Shown here in pieces: positions 1-9,171 of a DNA stretch of 64,000 nucleotides. The DNA is from Lacrimispora indolis DSM 755 (GTDB lineage: Bacteria > Bacillota > Clostridia > Lachnospirales > Lachnospiraceae). A program made the translations under genes and the position numbers. The DNA is taken from contig NZ_AZUI01000001.1 in assembly GCF_000526995.1 (NCBI RefSeq), forward strand, positions 124,001 through 188,000, given 5' to 3'. How positions within the stretch are numbered: the first letter of the stretch is position 1; each line of letters begins with the position of its first letter. Under the pieces are notes generated by a model that saw only the letters and a list, made by a program, of their open reading frames with translations, searched no databases and had not been told where the DNA came from.

Positions 1-134
1 TAGTGTATCCCTCACTTCTTATAGCTATGTATCTTTAATAGTATTATACACCATGCGTAATTAAATTACAATATAAATATTTTATTCTGTATTTTTATTT
101 CATTACCAAGGGTAACAGTTCAGACGATAATACA

Positions 135-323
135 TTAAGTTAAGAAAATATGAATAGGTGAATATGCGGTTATTGTCTCGATTTCTTGAGGGCAGTGAAA
201 AAGGCATCCCGCCCGGGTGACGGTTTGGCATGTAAGTGCAAGATTCCCAACTGTATTTTTACGCAGCACCGTCTTGAAGCGAGTGTACTCTCCGTGGGTA
301 TCACTTGTCACAAATATCATCAT
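135..323 (-). pseudogene. truncated metallophosphoesterase (N-terminal fragment)
   Basis: The first residues read IFVTSDTHGEYTRFKTV, the beta-strand and D-x-H metal-binding start of calcineurin-like phosphoesterases of the kind often carried on Firmicute conjugative elements. Similarity fades after about 17 residues and a stop comes after 62, whereas family members are usually over 200 residues. The GNHD and GHTH metal motifs are absent. The start codon overlaps the stop of the DUF6076-like fragment (ATGA), so the two were once translationally coupled. I read it as a broken gene end; the tail beyond residue 17 is probably unrelated sequence. Confidence 0.5.
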
Positions 324-691
324 TTCACCTCATCAATATCAGCATCAACCTGACTCTTTTTAATTTCCCTCAAAAACTCCCCCTCCGACATCTCCCCAGC
401 AACAAACCTCTCCCTCGCCGCTATCGCAGGCTCCGACCACAGATCATACGCCGCCTGTGCTTTCCCGGCATTCTCCGCTGTTTCCTTATTCCTGTCCCGC
501 TCCCGTTTCTGCTGCTTCGCCTTGCGAACGCGGTCATACTCCTTGAGTGCTGCATTCTCCTGTTTTTCCAACTGTGCATTTAATACCGCTTTCGGTCCAA
601 CTTGCTTGCAGGTGCGGCCGTTTTCTATTTTTCGGTCACAATACTCGGTGAAATGGCGGGTTTTATGCACTAGATGTAACACCGGTTGCAT
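320..691 (-). pseudogene. DUF6076-like protein, C-terminal fragment
   Basis: From about residue 10 the translation reads like the tail of DUF6076-type accessory proteins: HFTEYCDRKIENGRTCKQVG (a Cys pair typical of a zinc-binding CxxC...YC...C knuckle) followed by a lysine/arginine-rich helical stretch (KAKQQKRERDRNK) and an acidic end. The upstream part of the protein is missing: the similarity stops near position 665, where plus-strand ATPase sequence begins. The apparent start at 691 is therefore accidental. Function of the family is unknown; its usual setting is integrative elements, matching its neighbours. Family assignment is from memory of the motif and is moderate. Confidence 0.45.
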
Positions 692-1628
692 GGCTGTGGT
701 ATCCCTATATCCCCCTTGGGAAAATCACCATATTGCAGGGCGATCCCGGCGAGGGAAAGACACACCTAATTCTCGCTATTACAGCACTGCTCACCAAGGG
801 AGAGCCATTGCCGGAATGCCAGCCACAGCCGCCTATGAACGTTATTTACCAAACTGCAGAGGACGGTCTGTCCGATACCATCAAACCTCGACTGCTGGCG
901 ATAGCCGCTGACTGTGACCGGGTTTCTGTGATTGACGAGAGCAAGACCATGCTTTCTCTCAGTGAGGCGATCCGGCAGACAGGCGCAAAGCTGCTGATCC
1001 TTGACCCCTTACAGGCTTACCTTGGGGCAAACGTGGTATGCATCGTACCAATGAGATTCGCCCTGTTTTCCACAAGCTGGGGCAGATTGCGGAGGAAACC
1101 GGGTGTGCCGTGGTCATCATCGGCCATATGAACAAGTGTGGAGCAAAAAGTGGATACCGTGGACTGGGCTCCATCGACATCACCGCTGCCGCTCGCAGTG
1201 TGCTGGTGGTTGAAAGATCCCCGAAAGACCCGCAAATCCGCATTATGGCGCACAGTAAAAGCAACCTTGCTCCCACTGGTGACTCCATTGCCTTTGAGTT
1301 GGGGGACATCTTCCGCTTTTTAGGGACGAGCTGCATCACCGTGGACGCGCTCCTGGGCTTTACGGAAATCAAGCGGAATGTGTTGAAGGAGGCAAAGGTA
1401 CTTTTACTCATGATGCTGAGCCAGGGCAGGCAGGAAAGTTCGGTACTATTGGAGGAGACCCGGAAGCAGAATATTTCCGAGCGCACCTTGAAAACCACCA
1501 AAAAGGAGCTGGGTGTTCAGTCGCAGAAGGTAGGGAACTGCTGGTACTCAGAATTGCCCACTAAAAGCAAGAGGGCAAAACGAGCTGATAACCAGAGAAG
1601 AATTAAGAGGAAAGGTATCATCTCTTAA
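685..1628 (+). pseudogene. RepA/RecA-like AAA ATPase, 5'-truncated and frameshifted
   Basis: The reading frame enters at the junction near 670-690 with WLWYPYIPLGKITILQGDPG and continues into the Walker A motif GDPGEGKT at about 736-760. A Walker B-like LLILDPLQAYLG follows. Between 1036 and 1037 one base (an A) seems lost, because the frame changes from ...QAYLGANV to MHRTNEIRPVFHKLGQ, which would be continuous as GANVDMHRTNE. The second part includes VVIIGHMNK and a C-terminal helical region. This is the RecA-fold ATPase common on Firmicute integrative elements, probably acting in replication or transfer. Both the missing 5' end and the frameshift make it non-functional. It runs straight into a recombinase fragment near 1580. 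Confidence 0.7.
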
Positions 1629-1890
1629 TATAGAGATTGAGAAGTGCGAGAATGAATTAAAACTGGTTAAATACAATCTAAGCAAGGGCAATCAGCCGGA
1701 GCAGGTGCTTCATAACACATTTAAGGACTTAGAAAGTATTCTTTCTATGGAGCACATGACCAATGCCCAGCTCAAACGTGTCATTGACAAAATCGTGGTG
1801 GACGAGCATGGCAAGATTGATGTATACTTGAAACTTTTGTCTGATATCGGTTTGGAACAAAACGTTCTTGTTAATAACTACCATACATAG
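1582..1890 (+). pseudogene. serine recombinase, C-terminal fragment
   Basis: An uninterrupted frame from about 1582 to the stop at 1888-1890 encodes a coiled-coil stretch (ELITREELRGKVSSLNIEIE, then CENELKLVKYN) and the ending LKRVIDKIVVDEHGKIDVYL followed by KLLSDIGL. This is the C-terminal part of large serine recombinases of Tn1549/Tn916-like and phage elements. The catalytic resolvase domain and recombinase domain are absent; the frame joins the end of the ATPase relic without a start codon. It marks one end of a decayed integrative element. The identification rests on the coiled coil and the characteristic ending and is fairly secure. Confidence 0.65.
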
Positions 1891-1919
1891 AGTGATCACA
1901 CACATGTACAGATGTCACA

Positions 1920-2837
1920 TTATTTCTCGATTAACGGAGACTCCACCTTGATTTTTCCATTCTCAAACCACATGGGCGCTATATACACCTGTCTGTCTCC
2001 ACTTGGGTTCTGATAGTCGGTATGAGCATGGTAGACACAAAAATATGTTCCATCAGAAACCTTAACTACACTGTTGTGCCCCGGTCCGGAAATGGTGCTG
2101 CTGGTGGAAAGAATTGGATTATCTTCATACTTCACAAACGGACCCATAGGATGATCTGCAACCGCTCCGCCAATCCCATAATCTGCCGATGCATAAAAAT
2201 TTGCAGAATACATCATATGATATCTACCCTGATGCTTAATAACAAACGCCCCTTCATTCCAGTACTGGGGCACTTCTCGTTCTTTCCTCTCCCATTCCTG
2301 TTCCGGTCTGGCAATCAGCACTCCTTCACCTTTCACAGAAATAAGATCATGAGCCAGCTCCGCCACATAGAGGTCGGATTCTTTGGCTCCGTCAACCATG
2401 TGCCCCTCTCCGGCCCTGGAATAATAAAGATAGTTTTTTTCTCCATCTTTTAAAATATGAGCATCCAGCACCCCGTAGCCAAAATCAAACATGGGAGCTT
2501 CCTCATGAACGTCCATAAACGGGCCTTCGGGATGATCTGAAACAGCAACTCCGATCCTTAAGCTTTCTTCTTTAAAAATCTTCCACTGTGCCGTGTAATA
2601 GATATAAAACCGTCCGTTAAATTCATACACTTCCGGAGCCCAGAAACAGCTGTTCCCAAAGCTTTTATCTGTTGCCTCATAACAGATCACCGGCTCGCCC
2701 CAAGTTGACAGATCGGCTGATTTCCAGCAGTAAAATCCGTTAAAATGGCTGGTGGCATATAAATAATAGATATCTTTCACTTTGAGAATATATGGATCGC
2801 CGATATTGCTGATCGGTACCGGATTTTTTATTTTCAT
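1920..2837 (-). CDS. glycoside hydrolase family 43 protein
   Basis: A single five-bladed beta-propeller domain of 305 residues. GDPYILKVKDIYYLYAT at residues 13-29 supplies the general-base Asp14; the blade containing GYGVLDAHILKDGEKNYLYY (about residue 125) carries the pKa-modulating Asp; NEGAFVIKHQGRYHMMYSAN (about 190) carries the general-acid Glu. WAPEVYEFNGRFYIYYTA is another GH43 hallmark. The family contains arabinanases, arabinofuranosidases, xylosidases and galactosidases; the substrate cannot be told here. There is no signal peptide, so it acts in the cytoplasm on imported oligosaccharide. It is the last gene of the sulfatase/ABC operon, 22 bases after the response regulator, with an AGGAGG site. 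Confidence 0.85.
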   Translation of the reverse strand: MKIKNPVPISNIGDPYILKVKDIYYLYATSHFNGFYCWKSADLSTWGEPVICYEATDKSFGNSCFWAPEVYEFNGRFYIYYTAQWKIFKEESLRIGVAVSDHPEGPFMDVHEEAPMFDFGYGVLDAHILKDGEKNYLYYSRAGEGHMVDGAKESDLYVAELAHDLISVKGEGVLIARPEQEWERKEREVPQYWNEGAFVIKHQGRYHMMYSANFYASADYGIGGAVADHPMGPFVKYEDNPILSTSSTISGPGHNSVVKVSDGTYFCVYHAHTDYQNPSGDRQVYIAPMWFENGKIKVESPLIEK

Positions 2838-2859
2838 TTCCTGATGTCCTCCTAAATGA

Positions 2860-4428
2860 TCACCTGAAATACTGCGCAGGCGTCAATCCCGTATGTTCCT
2901 TAAACACTTTAAAAAAGTAATTGTAATTCTGAAAGCCCACACTGTTAACAATGTCTTTTAATTTTCCGTCACCTTTTCTGATATGTTCGATCACCCTTTC
3001 AATTCGAAGCTTATTTAAGTATTCATTGAATCCGATCCCTATATCCTGCTTAAACACGCTGCTGATATAGGCAGGAGTAACTGAAAGCTCTGATGCAATA
3101 TCGTTTAAGGTCAGCGGCTGTGAGTAACTGGTATGAACCTTTTTTAAAGCATATTTCGTATATTTATGATAAAAATTATTTTCGTATTCCGGCGTTACCG
3201 CTTCACAGAGCCGTTTAATCACAGACATATACAATTCTTTAAAGCGGCTTAAAGTGCGGATATTTTTCAAATCATTGAAGGAATATTCTTTTTCACCTAA
3301 CAGATAATACCTGCTTGCCCCCAGTTCTTCACCAAAAAGTAAAATCTGATTGAGCTGAAGTGCAGCCTCTGAGGAAAATTCTCCTGCCGGCAGTCTCATC
3401 TGTCTGGCATGTTCAAAAAATTGTTCCCAATGATCTGTCATTTCTTTTTGCTTACCATCCATAATCCATTTTTTCAATTCCCTGATATCCGGAAACTGGA
3501 GTTTCTGACTTTTTTCCCTAGCTTTATTAGTAAATGCCCAGCTACAGATCATCGACAGGCTGTCATCGTAGAAAAAATACTCTCCGTTTTTCACCGCCTG
3601 ACGATAAAACTGATTCAGCTTTGAAATATCGCTGCAAACCTCCGAAATGCTTATATTGACAGAAACATTAAAAAACTTCCTTCCATTACTAATAATCGTA
3701 TTGCCCCACTGCTCCAGTTTCTTTAAAACCGCCGCCTGGCTGACTTCGGTCCTAAAAGAAATGATAAAACAAAAGCTGCCCTGATCCAGTTCCAGCAATT
3801 TCACAAAATCTGCATCTTTTAAAATCTGTTGACACATATGAAATACGGACCGGCTTAATACCTGATCATTAAAAAAATCACCATCCACAAGCAATACTGA
3901 CAGACAGTCTTTATTAAAAGGAATGTTAAGATTCTTTATGATATGTCCGATCTGTACTTTATCATAGTCACTGCGAAACAGCACTCTCCGGAAAAAAGAG
4001 TCCTGAAGCTGTTCTTTAGTCAGTTCCTGATGTGCTTTCAGCTCATCTGCGATCTGCTCCTTATCCTTTAGCTCCGTGAGCATCCCAATAAGAACCTCCT
4101 TTGACAGCTTGTTTTTCAGCAGATAATCATGAGCTCCATATTTCATGCTTCCTCTGACATAGTGAAAATCATCATAAGCACTTAATGCCACCACATAAAT
4201 TTCCGGATAATGAACGCTGATATATTCGATCAGCGCAACCCCATCAACCCCAGGCATCTCCATATCCGTCATGACAAAATCAACTCCATGGCTTTTCAGG
4301 GCATCAATAGCCTCCTGGCCATCGGAAGCAAAATAAACTATTTCCACGCCGAATTCTTTCCAGTCCAGCATTGCTGCCAGTTGATTTCCCATCAGCGCGT
4401 CATCATCCACAATCATCAAATGCAGCAT
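2860..4428 (-). CDS. AraC-type two-component response regulator
   Basis: 522 residues. The N-terminal receiver domain has acidic pair Asp8-Asp9 and the phospho-acceptor Asp55 in VMTDMEMPG; the switch Lys lies in YLLKNK, where Asn replaces the usual Pro. A long middle segment of about 270 residues without a recognised motif is typical of YesN-like regulators. The last 100 residues are an AraC double helix-turn-helix (LTLNDIASELSVTPAYISSV and a second recognition helix before GFQNYNYFFKVFKEHTG). It follows its partner kinase by 35 bases and probably activates the operon promoter at 12276-12304 in response to extracellular sugar. Confidence 0.9.
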   Translation of the reverse strand: MLHLMIVDDDALMGNQLAAMLDWKEFGVEIVYFASDGQEAIDALKSHGVDFVMTDMEMPGVDGVALIEYISVHYPEIYVVALSAYDDFHYVRGSMKYGAHDYLLKNKLSKEVLIGMLTELKDKEQIADELKAHQELTKEQLQDSFFRRVLFRSDYDKVQIGHIIKNLNIPFNKDCLSVLLVDGDFFNDQVLSRSVFHMCQQILKDADFVKLLELDQGSFCFIISFRTEVSQAAVLKKLEQWGNTIISNGRKFFNVSVNISISEVCSDISKLNQFYRQAVKNGEYFFYDDSLSMICSWAFTNKAREKSQKLQFPDIRELKKWIMDGKQKEMTDHWEQFFEHARQMRLPAGEFSSEAALQLNQILLFGEELGASRYYLLGEKEYSFNDLKNIRTLSRFKELYMSVIKRLCEAVTPEYENNFYHKYTKYALKKVHTSYSQPLTLNDIASELSVTPAYISSVFKQDIGIGFNEYLNKLRIERVIEHIRKGDGKLKDIVNSVGFQNYNYFFKVFKEHTGLTPAQYFR

Positions 4429-4463
4429 CCAGTTATTCCCCCATCAAAAACACCTTCCCGCCT

Positions 4464-6197
4464 TTACGATTCTTCTCTGATATAAGGCAGTTCCATGGTC
4501 ACCTTGGTATAATAGTTTTCTCTGCTCTCAATCTGAAGAAAATATTCGTCTCCGTAAAACAGGCTGATTCTTTCCCTCACATTATCAAGTCCGATATGAT
4601 GTGTCTTATGCTGTTTAAAAGTCTCTTCAGAAAAACCCACACCGTTGTCCGCTACAACTATAACAAGCCGGTCTTCTCTCCGCTTTGCCATGATTAAAAT
4701 TTTACCCTGTTTCTGCAATTTGGCAATACCATGCATAATTGAATTTTCTACCAGCGGCTGTATGATAAATTTTAAAATCCGGCAGCCCCCTGTCTCCTTA
4801 TCCAGTGAATACTTTACATCGAACAGCCCATAATACCGATATTCCTGTATGGTCAGATAATTTTTCACATATTCCAATTCTTCCTTCAGAGTCACTACTT
4901 CATTTTTATTTTTCATGCTGTAATGAAGAAGAGTTATCAGAGAGGTGGTGATTTCACTGATATTGGCAGCGTTCTGCCGGCCCGCCATCCAACTGATGGT
5001 GTTTAACGTGTTGGAAAGAAAATGTGGTGAAATCTGTGCGTAAAGCGCCTGAAACTCGGCCTGCCGCTCCCGCTGTTTTCTGTCTTCCAGATCACTCATC
5101 AATTGATTCACCCGCTCAATCATCTGATTAAAACTTGTGCCCAAAGCGCCAATTTCATCCCCGGAATTAAGCTGGGGCAGTGCCTTTAAATTACTGGCAT
5201 CCACATGGTCTACATATTCTTTTAGTTTCAGCACATTTCTCGTCAGCAGGGTGCTGAATTTACCGATCAGCAAGATTCCGGCAGCAAGGCAGACAATGCT
5301 TAACAGCACAACCATATTTAAGGTTTTGTTGACATCCCTTAAAATAATTTCTGTCGGCATCAATGATATGGTAGTCCAATTAGTAAAATCTGACCGCTTA
5401 TAGATGGCAAGGTACTCTTTTGAGCCGATTTTAATACTGATCTGGTCCTGCTGACCGTTTAAATTTCCTATGATGTCTTTGAATCTGGTATCATAAATAG
5501 TATCCACGGGCACTTTAGGGGAATTGCTGTCATAAATCACCCCGCCCTGATCATCTATGATCAGGAGCGTGCTGCCATCCATGACTGATTTGCTGAACCG
5601 GTTATTGATATATTCATAGGAAATATCCACCAGAAGATAACCGATATGTTTATCACCGTTTAACAATTTCCGGCCCGCCGAAATGACATAACTTTTCTGG
5701 CGGTTTTCCGTGGTGTCGTTGGAGTGGGTTTTAATAAATATTCCATTCTGACCAGACTGCTCCAGATCAGTAAACCACGGCATTCCGGAAATTTCTCCCG
5801 GCGATAAAACCACGCCGTTTGAAAACACCCTGCCATTGACGCCACAAAGCATAATACTTGAGATGTAGCTTCTGTAGGAGTAAAAATCGTTGACACTGCG
5901 TGTCAGAATCCGGTCGCTTTCCAGCTCCCGATAGGTTTCAATGGCATTCCTTCCCGTTAAAATCTGACTTTGATCGGCAGCATTAAAAGATAGGATCAGG
6001 GAGATATAGTTCGCATCCTTCATCAGACTGTCAAATTCCTCATTGAGAGAATCCACTGTCCTGTTAAAATACCGAACCGCCTGGTCCTTTGCCATATCTC
6101 CCATCATCTTGTACCATGCCAGACAAACCAACACTGTTAATACAAGAAAAATCCCTGTGAAGCTTAACTGCAATTTTCTTTTAATACTACGTCTCAT
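4464..6197 (-). CDS. YesM-type sensor histidine kinase
   Basis: 577 residues. Membrane helices near residues 10-30 and 290-310 enclose an extracellular dCache-like sensor. A HAMP region follows (LKEYVDHVDASNLKALP; GDEIGALGTSFNQMI). The His_kinase motif ALYAQISPHFLSNTLNTISW carries the phospho-accepting His, and the ATPase domain has LVENSIMHGI (N box), VVADNGVGF (G1) and HIGLDNVRERISLFYG (G2). This is the LytS/YesM class that works with AraC-type regulators. It lies in a sugar operon between a sulfatase and its regulator. The ligand is presumably a glycan or the sugar-loaded binding protein, which is inference. Confidence 0.9.
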   Translation of the reverse strand: MRRSIKRKLQLSFTGIFLVLTVLVCLAWYKMMGDMAKDQAVRYFNRTVDSLNEEFDSLMKDANYISLILSFNAADQSQILTGRNAIETYRELESDRILTRSVNDFYSYRSYISSIMLCGVNGRVFSNGVVLSPGEISGMPWFTDLEQSGQNGIFIKTHSNDTTENRQKSYVISAGRKLLNGDKHIGYLLVDISYEYINNRFSKSVMDGSTLLIIDDQGGVIYDSNSPKVPVDTIYDTRFKDIIGNLNGQQDQISIKIGSKEYLAIYKRSDFTNWTTISLMPTEIILRDVNKTLNMVVLLSIVCLAAGILLIGKFSTLLTRNVLKLKEYVDHVDASNLKALPQLNSGDEIGALGTSFNQMIERVNQLMSDLEDRKQRERQAEFQALYAQISPHFLSNTLNTISWMAGRQNAANISEITTSLITLLHYSMKNKNEVVTLKEELEYVKNYLTIQEYRYYGLFDVKYSLDKETGGCRILKFIIQPLVENSIMHGIAKLQKQGKILIMAKRREDRLVIVVADNGVGFSEETFKQHKTHHIGLDNVRERISLFYGDEYFLQIESRENYYTKVTMELPYIREES

Positions 6198-6213
6198 TCG
6201 TTACTCCCTGGAT

Positions 6214-7671
6214 CTAATAAATCGCCTCTCTGTCCGGAAGCGGGTCAATGGTAAAAGCCATTTTGTTTGTCATTGTTTCCAGCATGGAAAGCCGGACCTT
6301 TGTCATTTCCGAGCGGTAATAAAGATTGGTGTGTTCTCCCGGATCAGTTTCCCTGTCATACAGTTCTCCCTGGCTGCTGCTGTGACAGTACACCATTTTA
6401 TAGCGACGGTCTGCAACCATAGTCAGGTATGCTTTTAAATCCTGGTGATTTCCCATGGAATTATAATATTCTGAGTAGACCGCATCCCGATGATGATCCG
6501 GCGCATCTTTTTCCGTGAGCAGTTTCTTTAAGCTTTTCCCCTGCATTCCCGGATACGGGTCAAGATTTGCCAAGTCTAAAAGCGTAGGGGCCAGGTCTAA
6601 AAGCTCAGTCAGGGCTTCTCTCTCTTTTCCCTCCAAGATCCTTCCCGGCCAGGTAATGATCAGGGGAACCTTTACAAGGGGATCATAAAAATAAGGTCCC
6701 TTTAAATAGATCCCATGATCTCCCAGCATTTCACCATGATCAGAGGTAAAGATTACAATGGTATTTTCATACTGACCGCTTGCACGGAGCGCATGGATTA
6801 CACGCCCCACTTCCTGGTCTATTAATTCTACCATGGCATAATAAGCCGCTTTGACCTGCAGATGATCCTGATCAGTCATCTGATCAAAGTCGAAAAATCC
6901 CGGAGTATCGTAAGCCCCTTTATGGTCTCTTTGCTGAACATAGGGCTTTTGCCTCCATTCTTCTGCCTCATAATCAGGCAGATCTGATTCGTCCACCCGT
7001 TGTAAATATTTTTCAAGCAAGTCCCTGGGCGGGTCAAAATCATGGTGAGGGTCATAAAAATTCAAAGAGAAAAACCATGGACGAGCATACGCACTGTGAG
7101 CATTTATAAAGCTGATGGCGTTATGGGCACACCATCTGCTCTGGCTTAAGTGCCGGTCCATACCCACAAATACATACTTTGAGTTCTCATATGGAATCCT
7201 CTTATAAGCCTCCCCTTGTTCCGAAAGCCAGATATTATATTCATTCAGCGGCCAGTTGCTTTCTTTTTTTCCGTAAAAATCAGGATGATGGGACCAGTGA
7301 AAAACATGGTATCCGTCATCAATTCTTGGTTCAGAGGACGGACTGACGCTGGGGTGGCAGGGAGCAATATGAAGCTTTCCGGACAAACCGCAGGTATAAC
7401 CGCTGTCAGCGAACAATTTGCTGACCAGCCGTTCGGTTTCCGGTATTTTCTGTCCATTCTGCCGGACCCTGCAGGTTCGAGGATAACGACCTGTCAGAAA
7501 AGAAGCCCTGGAGGGTGAGCAGACCGGACTCTGGCAGTAAACATTCTGAAACAGCACCCCTTCTTCTGCCAGCCGGTCAATGTTGGGAGTATCAATCTTT
7601 TGATTTCCGTAACAGCCCAGGCTGTCAAACCTCTGCTGATCGGTGCAAATCCACAATATATTAGGCTTCAT
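6214..7671 (-). CDS. type I sulfatase (formylglycine-dependent)
   Basis: 485 residues of the alkaline-phosphatase superfamily. The activation motif is CSPSR with Cys51, to be oxidised to formylglycine, in the longer signature SPVCSPSRASFLTGRYPRT. Asp11 in TDQQR and the later FTSDHGEMLGDHG provide calcium ligands. There is no signal peptide, so the enzyme is cytoplasmic and would remove sulfate from imported oligosaccharides. Maturation needs an anaerobic sulfatase-maturating radical-SAM enzyme, which is not in the window. Its start overlaps the stop of the upstream sulfatase by 11 bases (site GGAAGG). TDQQR-type proteins include choline- and glycan-sulfatases; the operon points to a glycan. 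Confidence 0.88.
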   Translation of the reverse strand: MKPNILWICTDQQRFDSLGCYGNQKIDTPNIDRLAEEGVLFQNVYCQSPVCSPSRASFLTGRYPRTCRVRQNGQKIPETERLVSKLFADSGYTCGLSGKLHIAPCHPSVSPSSEPRIDDGYHVFHWSHHPDFYGKKESNWPLNEYNIWLSEQGEAYKRIPYENSKYVFVGMDRHLSQSRWCAHNAISFINAHSAYARPWFFSLNFYDPHHDFDPPRDLLEKYLQRVDESDLPDYEAEEWRQKPYVQQRDHKGAYDTPGFFDFDQMTDQDHLQVKAAYYAMVELIDQEVGRVIHALRASGQYENTIVIFTSDHGEMLGDHGIYLKGPYFYDPLVKVPLIITWPGRILEGKEREALTELLDLAPTLLDLANLDPYPGMQGKSLKKLLTEKDAPDHHRDAVYSEYYNSMGNHQDLKAYLTMVADRRYKMVYCHSSSQGELYDRETDPGEHTNLYYRSEMTKVRLSMLETMTNKMAFTIDPLPDREAIY

Positions 7672-9103
7672 CTATTCCTTCCTCTCTGATCCAGGACTCC
7701 AGCCTTTCCCTCATGTCGGAAAGAAGCTGCTGCCGGTCCGGCTTCAGCGCCAGATTATCCATTTCATAAGGATCCTGATAAAGATCATAAAGCTCTTCCA
7801 TCTGCTCTTTATTTTTCACATATTTATGCCTTCTATCCACCATCATCTGTCCTCTGTGCTTAAAATGATGCCCAAAGGTCTCCCCATACAACACCTCTCT
7901 CCAGGGCCTCTCTCCTGTTCTGAAGATGGACAGGAGGCTCCTGCCGTCCACCTGCCCGCCAAACCTGGTTCCTGCCGCATCCAGAATGGTGGGAGCAAAA
8001 TCCACATTGCTCACCAGCGCATGGCTGATCACACCGGCAGGAAGCTGACCGTCAAACCGGACTCCTGCCGGGATACGCATGACTTCTTCGGCAAGATAAG
8101 CATCCTTGTCAAAATGACCGCCATGACAGGCCAGGCCGTCTCCATGGTCCGCAGTCCAGATAATCAATGTATTTTCTGCCAGCCCCAGCTCCTCCAGCTT
8201 ATCAAGAATCAGACCGCCGGCTTCATCCGTTAATGTTATCTGCCCGTAGCACCGTGATAACGTTTTCGCCCATTGGTCCCAGGGAACAGGGTTTGGCTGA
8301 AGAATCCGGTAACCTTCACTGATTCCCTTTCCTCCTTCAAAATGATAGACATCCGGTTTTGTACTTAAATCATCCTCAAAGCTGGGATAAACCGGTATGG
8401 ATGCAGGATCATAAAGATCCGAATACTCCCTTGTGGGCAAGTAGGGCTGGTGAGGCCCCCAGAAATCAACACGCAGGCAGAACGGCTGACTGTTATCCTT
8501 TAGCTCTTCCAGTTTTTTGCAGGCTTCATAAGCCAGATAAAAAGCCTCATGAGTTTCTTTCGGAGTCTTTAGAATGCCTGAGATACATTCATTCATAGTC
8601 TTTCTGTCAAGCCGGTATTCGCTGCCCTCCATTATATCATCAATCCAGCCGGGAGTGCACCAGTTTTGTTCTATATATGCCACCGGGAACGGAAGATTAA
8701 ACTCCTCCAGATATTTTTGGTAGGTTGGAAGCAGGTAGGGATTTCCATAATCCTCACAGAATACTCCTTCCGCACCAAAGTCACCGGGGGTTCCCTTTCC
8801 GGCGTGCCACTTTCCATAATAATAAAGCTGGTACCCTTCTTTTTTCAGACAGTCCATATAGGTTTCATAACTGTAATCCGCAGATGCCTGATTATTGATC
8901 TGGCCGTGATGGAAGGCGTAAAGCCCGGTTGCCATCGTCCGCCTGGATGGACAGCAAAGGGGCGTAGAACAATACGCCCGCTTAAAGTCCACCCCTTTTG
9001 CAACCAATCTTTGATATGCCGGACGCCTGATGGAATAATACTGTTCATGTCCGTAGTAAGCCTGATGGTCCCCCACCAGGAATAAAATGTTTGGTTTTTT
9101 CAT
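7661..9103 (-). CDS. type I sulfatase, CCPSR motif
   Basis: 480 residues, same superfamily as its downstream neighbour but clearly divergent, so not a recent duplicate. The activation site reads LCCPSRRTMATGLY: Cys50 is the C of C-x-P-x-R and Cys51 is the variable position. GDHQ (Asp12, His13) and WTADHGDGLACHGGHFDK supply further metal and active-site residues. No signal peptide is present. The gene starts at the ATG at 9101-9103 with TTAGGAG, a Shine-Dalgarno that belongs to the edge of an interspersed repeat (9111-9140). With the second sulfatase it could remove sulfates at two different positions of the same glycan. Confidence 0.85.
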   Translation of the reverse strand: MKKPNILFLVGDHQAYYGHEQYYSIRRPAYQRLVAKGVDFKRAYCSTPLCCPSRRTMATGLYAFHHGQINNQASADYSYETYMDCLKKEGYQLYYYGKWHAGKGTPGDFGAEGVFCEDYGNPYLLPTYQKYLEEFNLPFPVAYIEQNWCTPGWIDDIMEGSEYRLDRKTMNECISGILKTPKETHEAFYLAYEACKKLEELKDNSQPFCLRVDFWGPHQPYLPTREYSDLYDPASIPVYPSFEDDLSTKPDVYHFEGGKGISEGYRILQPNPVPWDQWAKTLSRCYGQITLTDEAGGLILDKLEELGLAENTLIIWTADHGDGLACHGGHFDKDAYLAEEVMRIPAGVRFDGQLPAGVISHALVSNVDFAPTILDAAGTRFGGQVDGRSLLSIFRTGERPWREVLYGETFGHHFKHRGQMMVDRRHKYVKNKEQMEELYDLYQDPYEMDNLALKPDRQQLLSDMRERLESWIREEGIDEA

Positions 9104-9171
9104 ATTTTGTCTCCTAATGAATCAAGCGGATATCCCTCGTCTCCTTGCCTGTCAGCAAATCCCTAATTTTC
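9104..9171 (-). repeat. dispersed intergenic repeat, copy A (partial)
   Basis: The gap between the permease stop and the sulfatase start holds the module GGATATCCGCTTGATTCATT followed by AGGAG (minus strand, 9111-9140). The same module, base for base from the GGATAT region to AGGAG apart from a few bases, stands before the gene starting at 35164, and related forms occur at 19110, 21674 and 27991. Only the sugar-gene-proximal end is conserved in this copy; the other end seen in copies C to F is absent. Confidence 0.6.

Noticed and set aside
959..1501. 180-codon minus-strand frame opposite the ATPase relic
   Set aside because: Antisense to a clearly recognisable Walker-motif protein; its sequence is low-complexity Ser/Arg-rich and matches nothing I know.
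8359..9085. Several plus-strand frames opposite the sulfatase and glycosidase genes
   Set aside because: They are antisense shadows of well-supported genes; composition and lack of ribosome sites argue against coding.
6214..9103. The two sulfatases as a recent tandem duplication
   Set aside because: Their activation motifs, metal-site contexts and C-termini differ throughout; they are distant paralogues.
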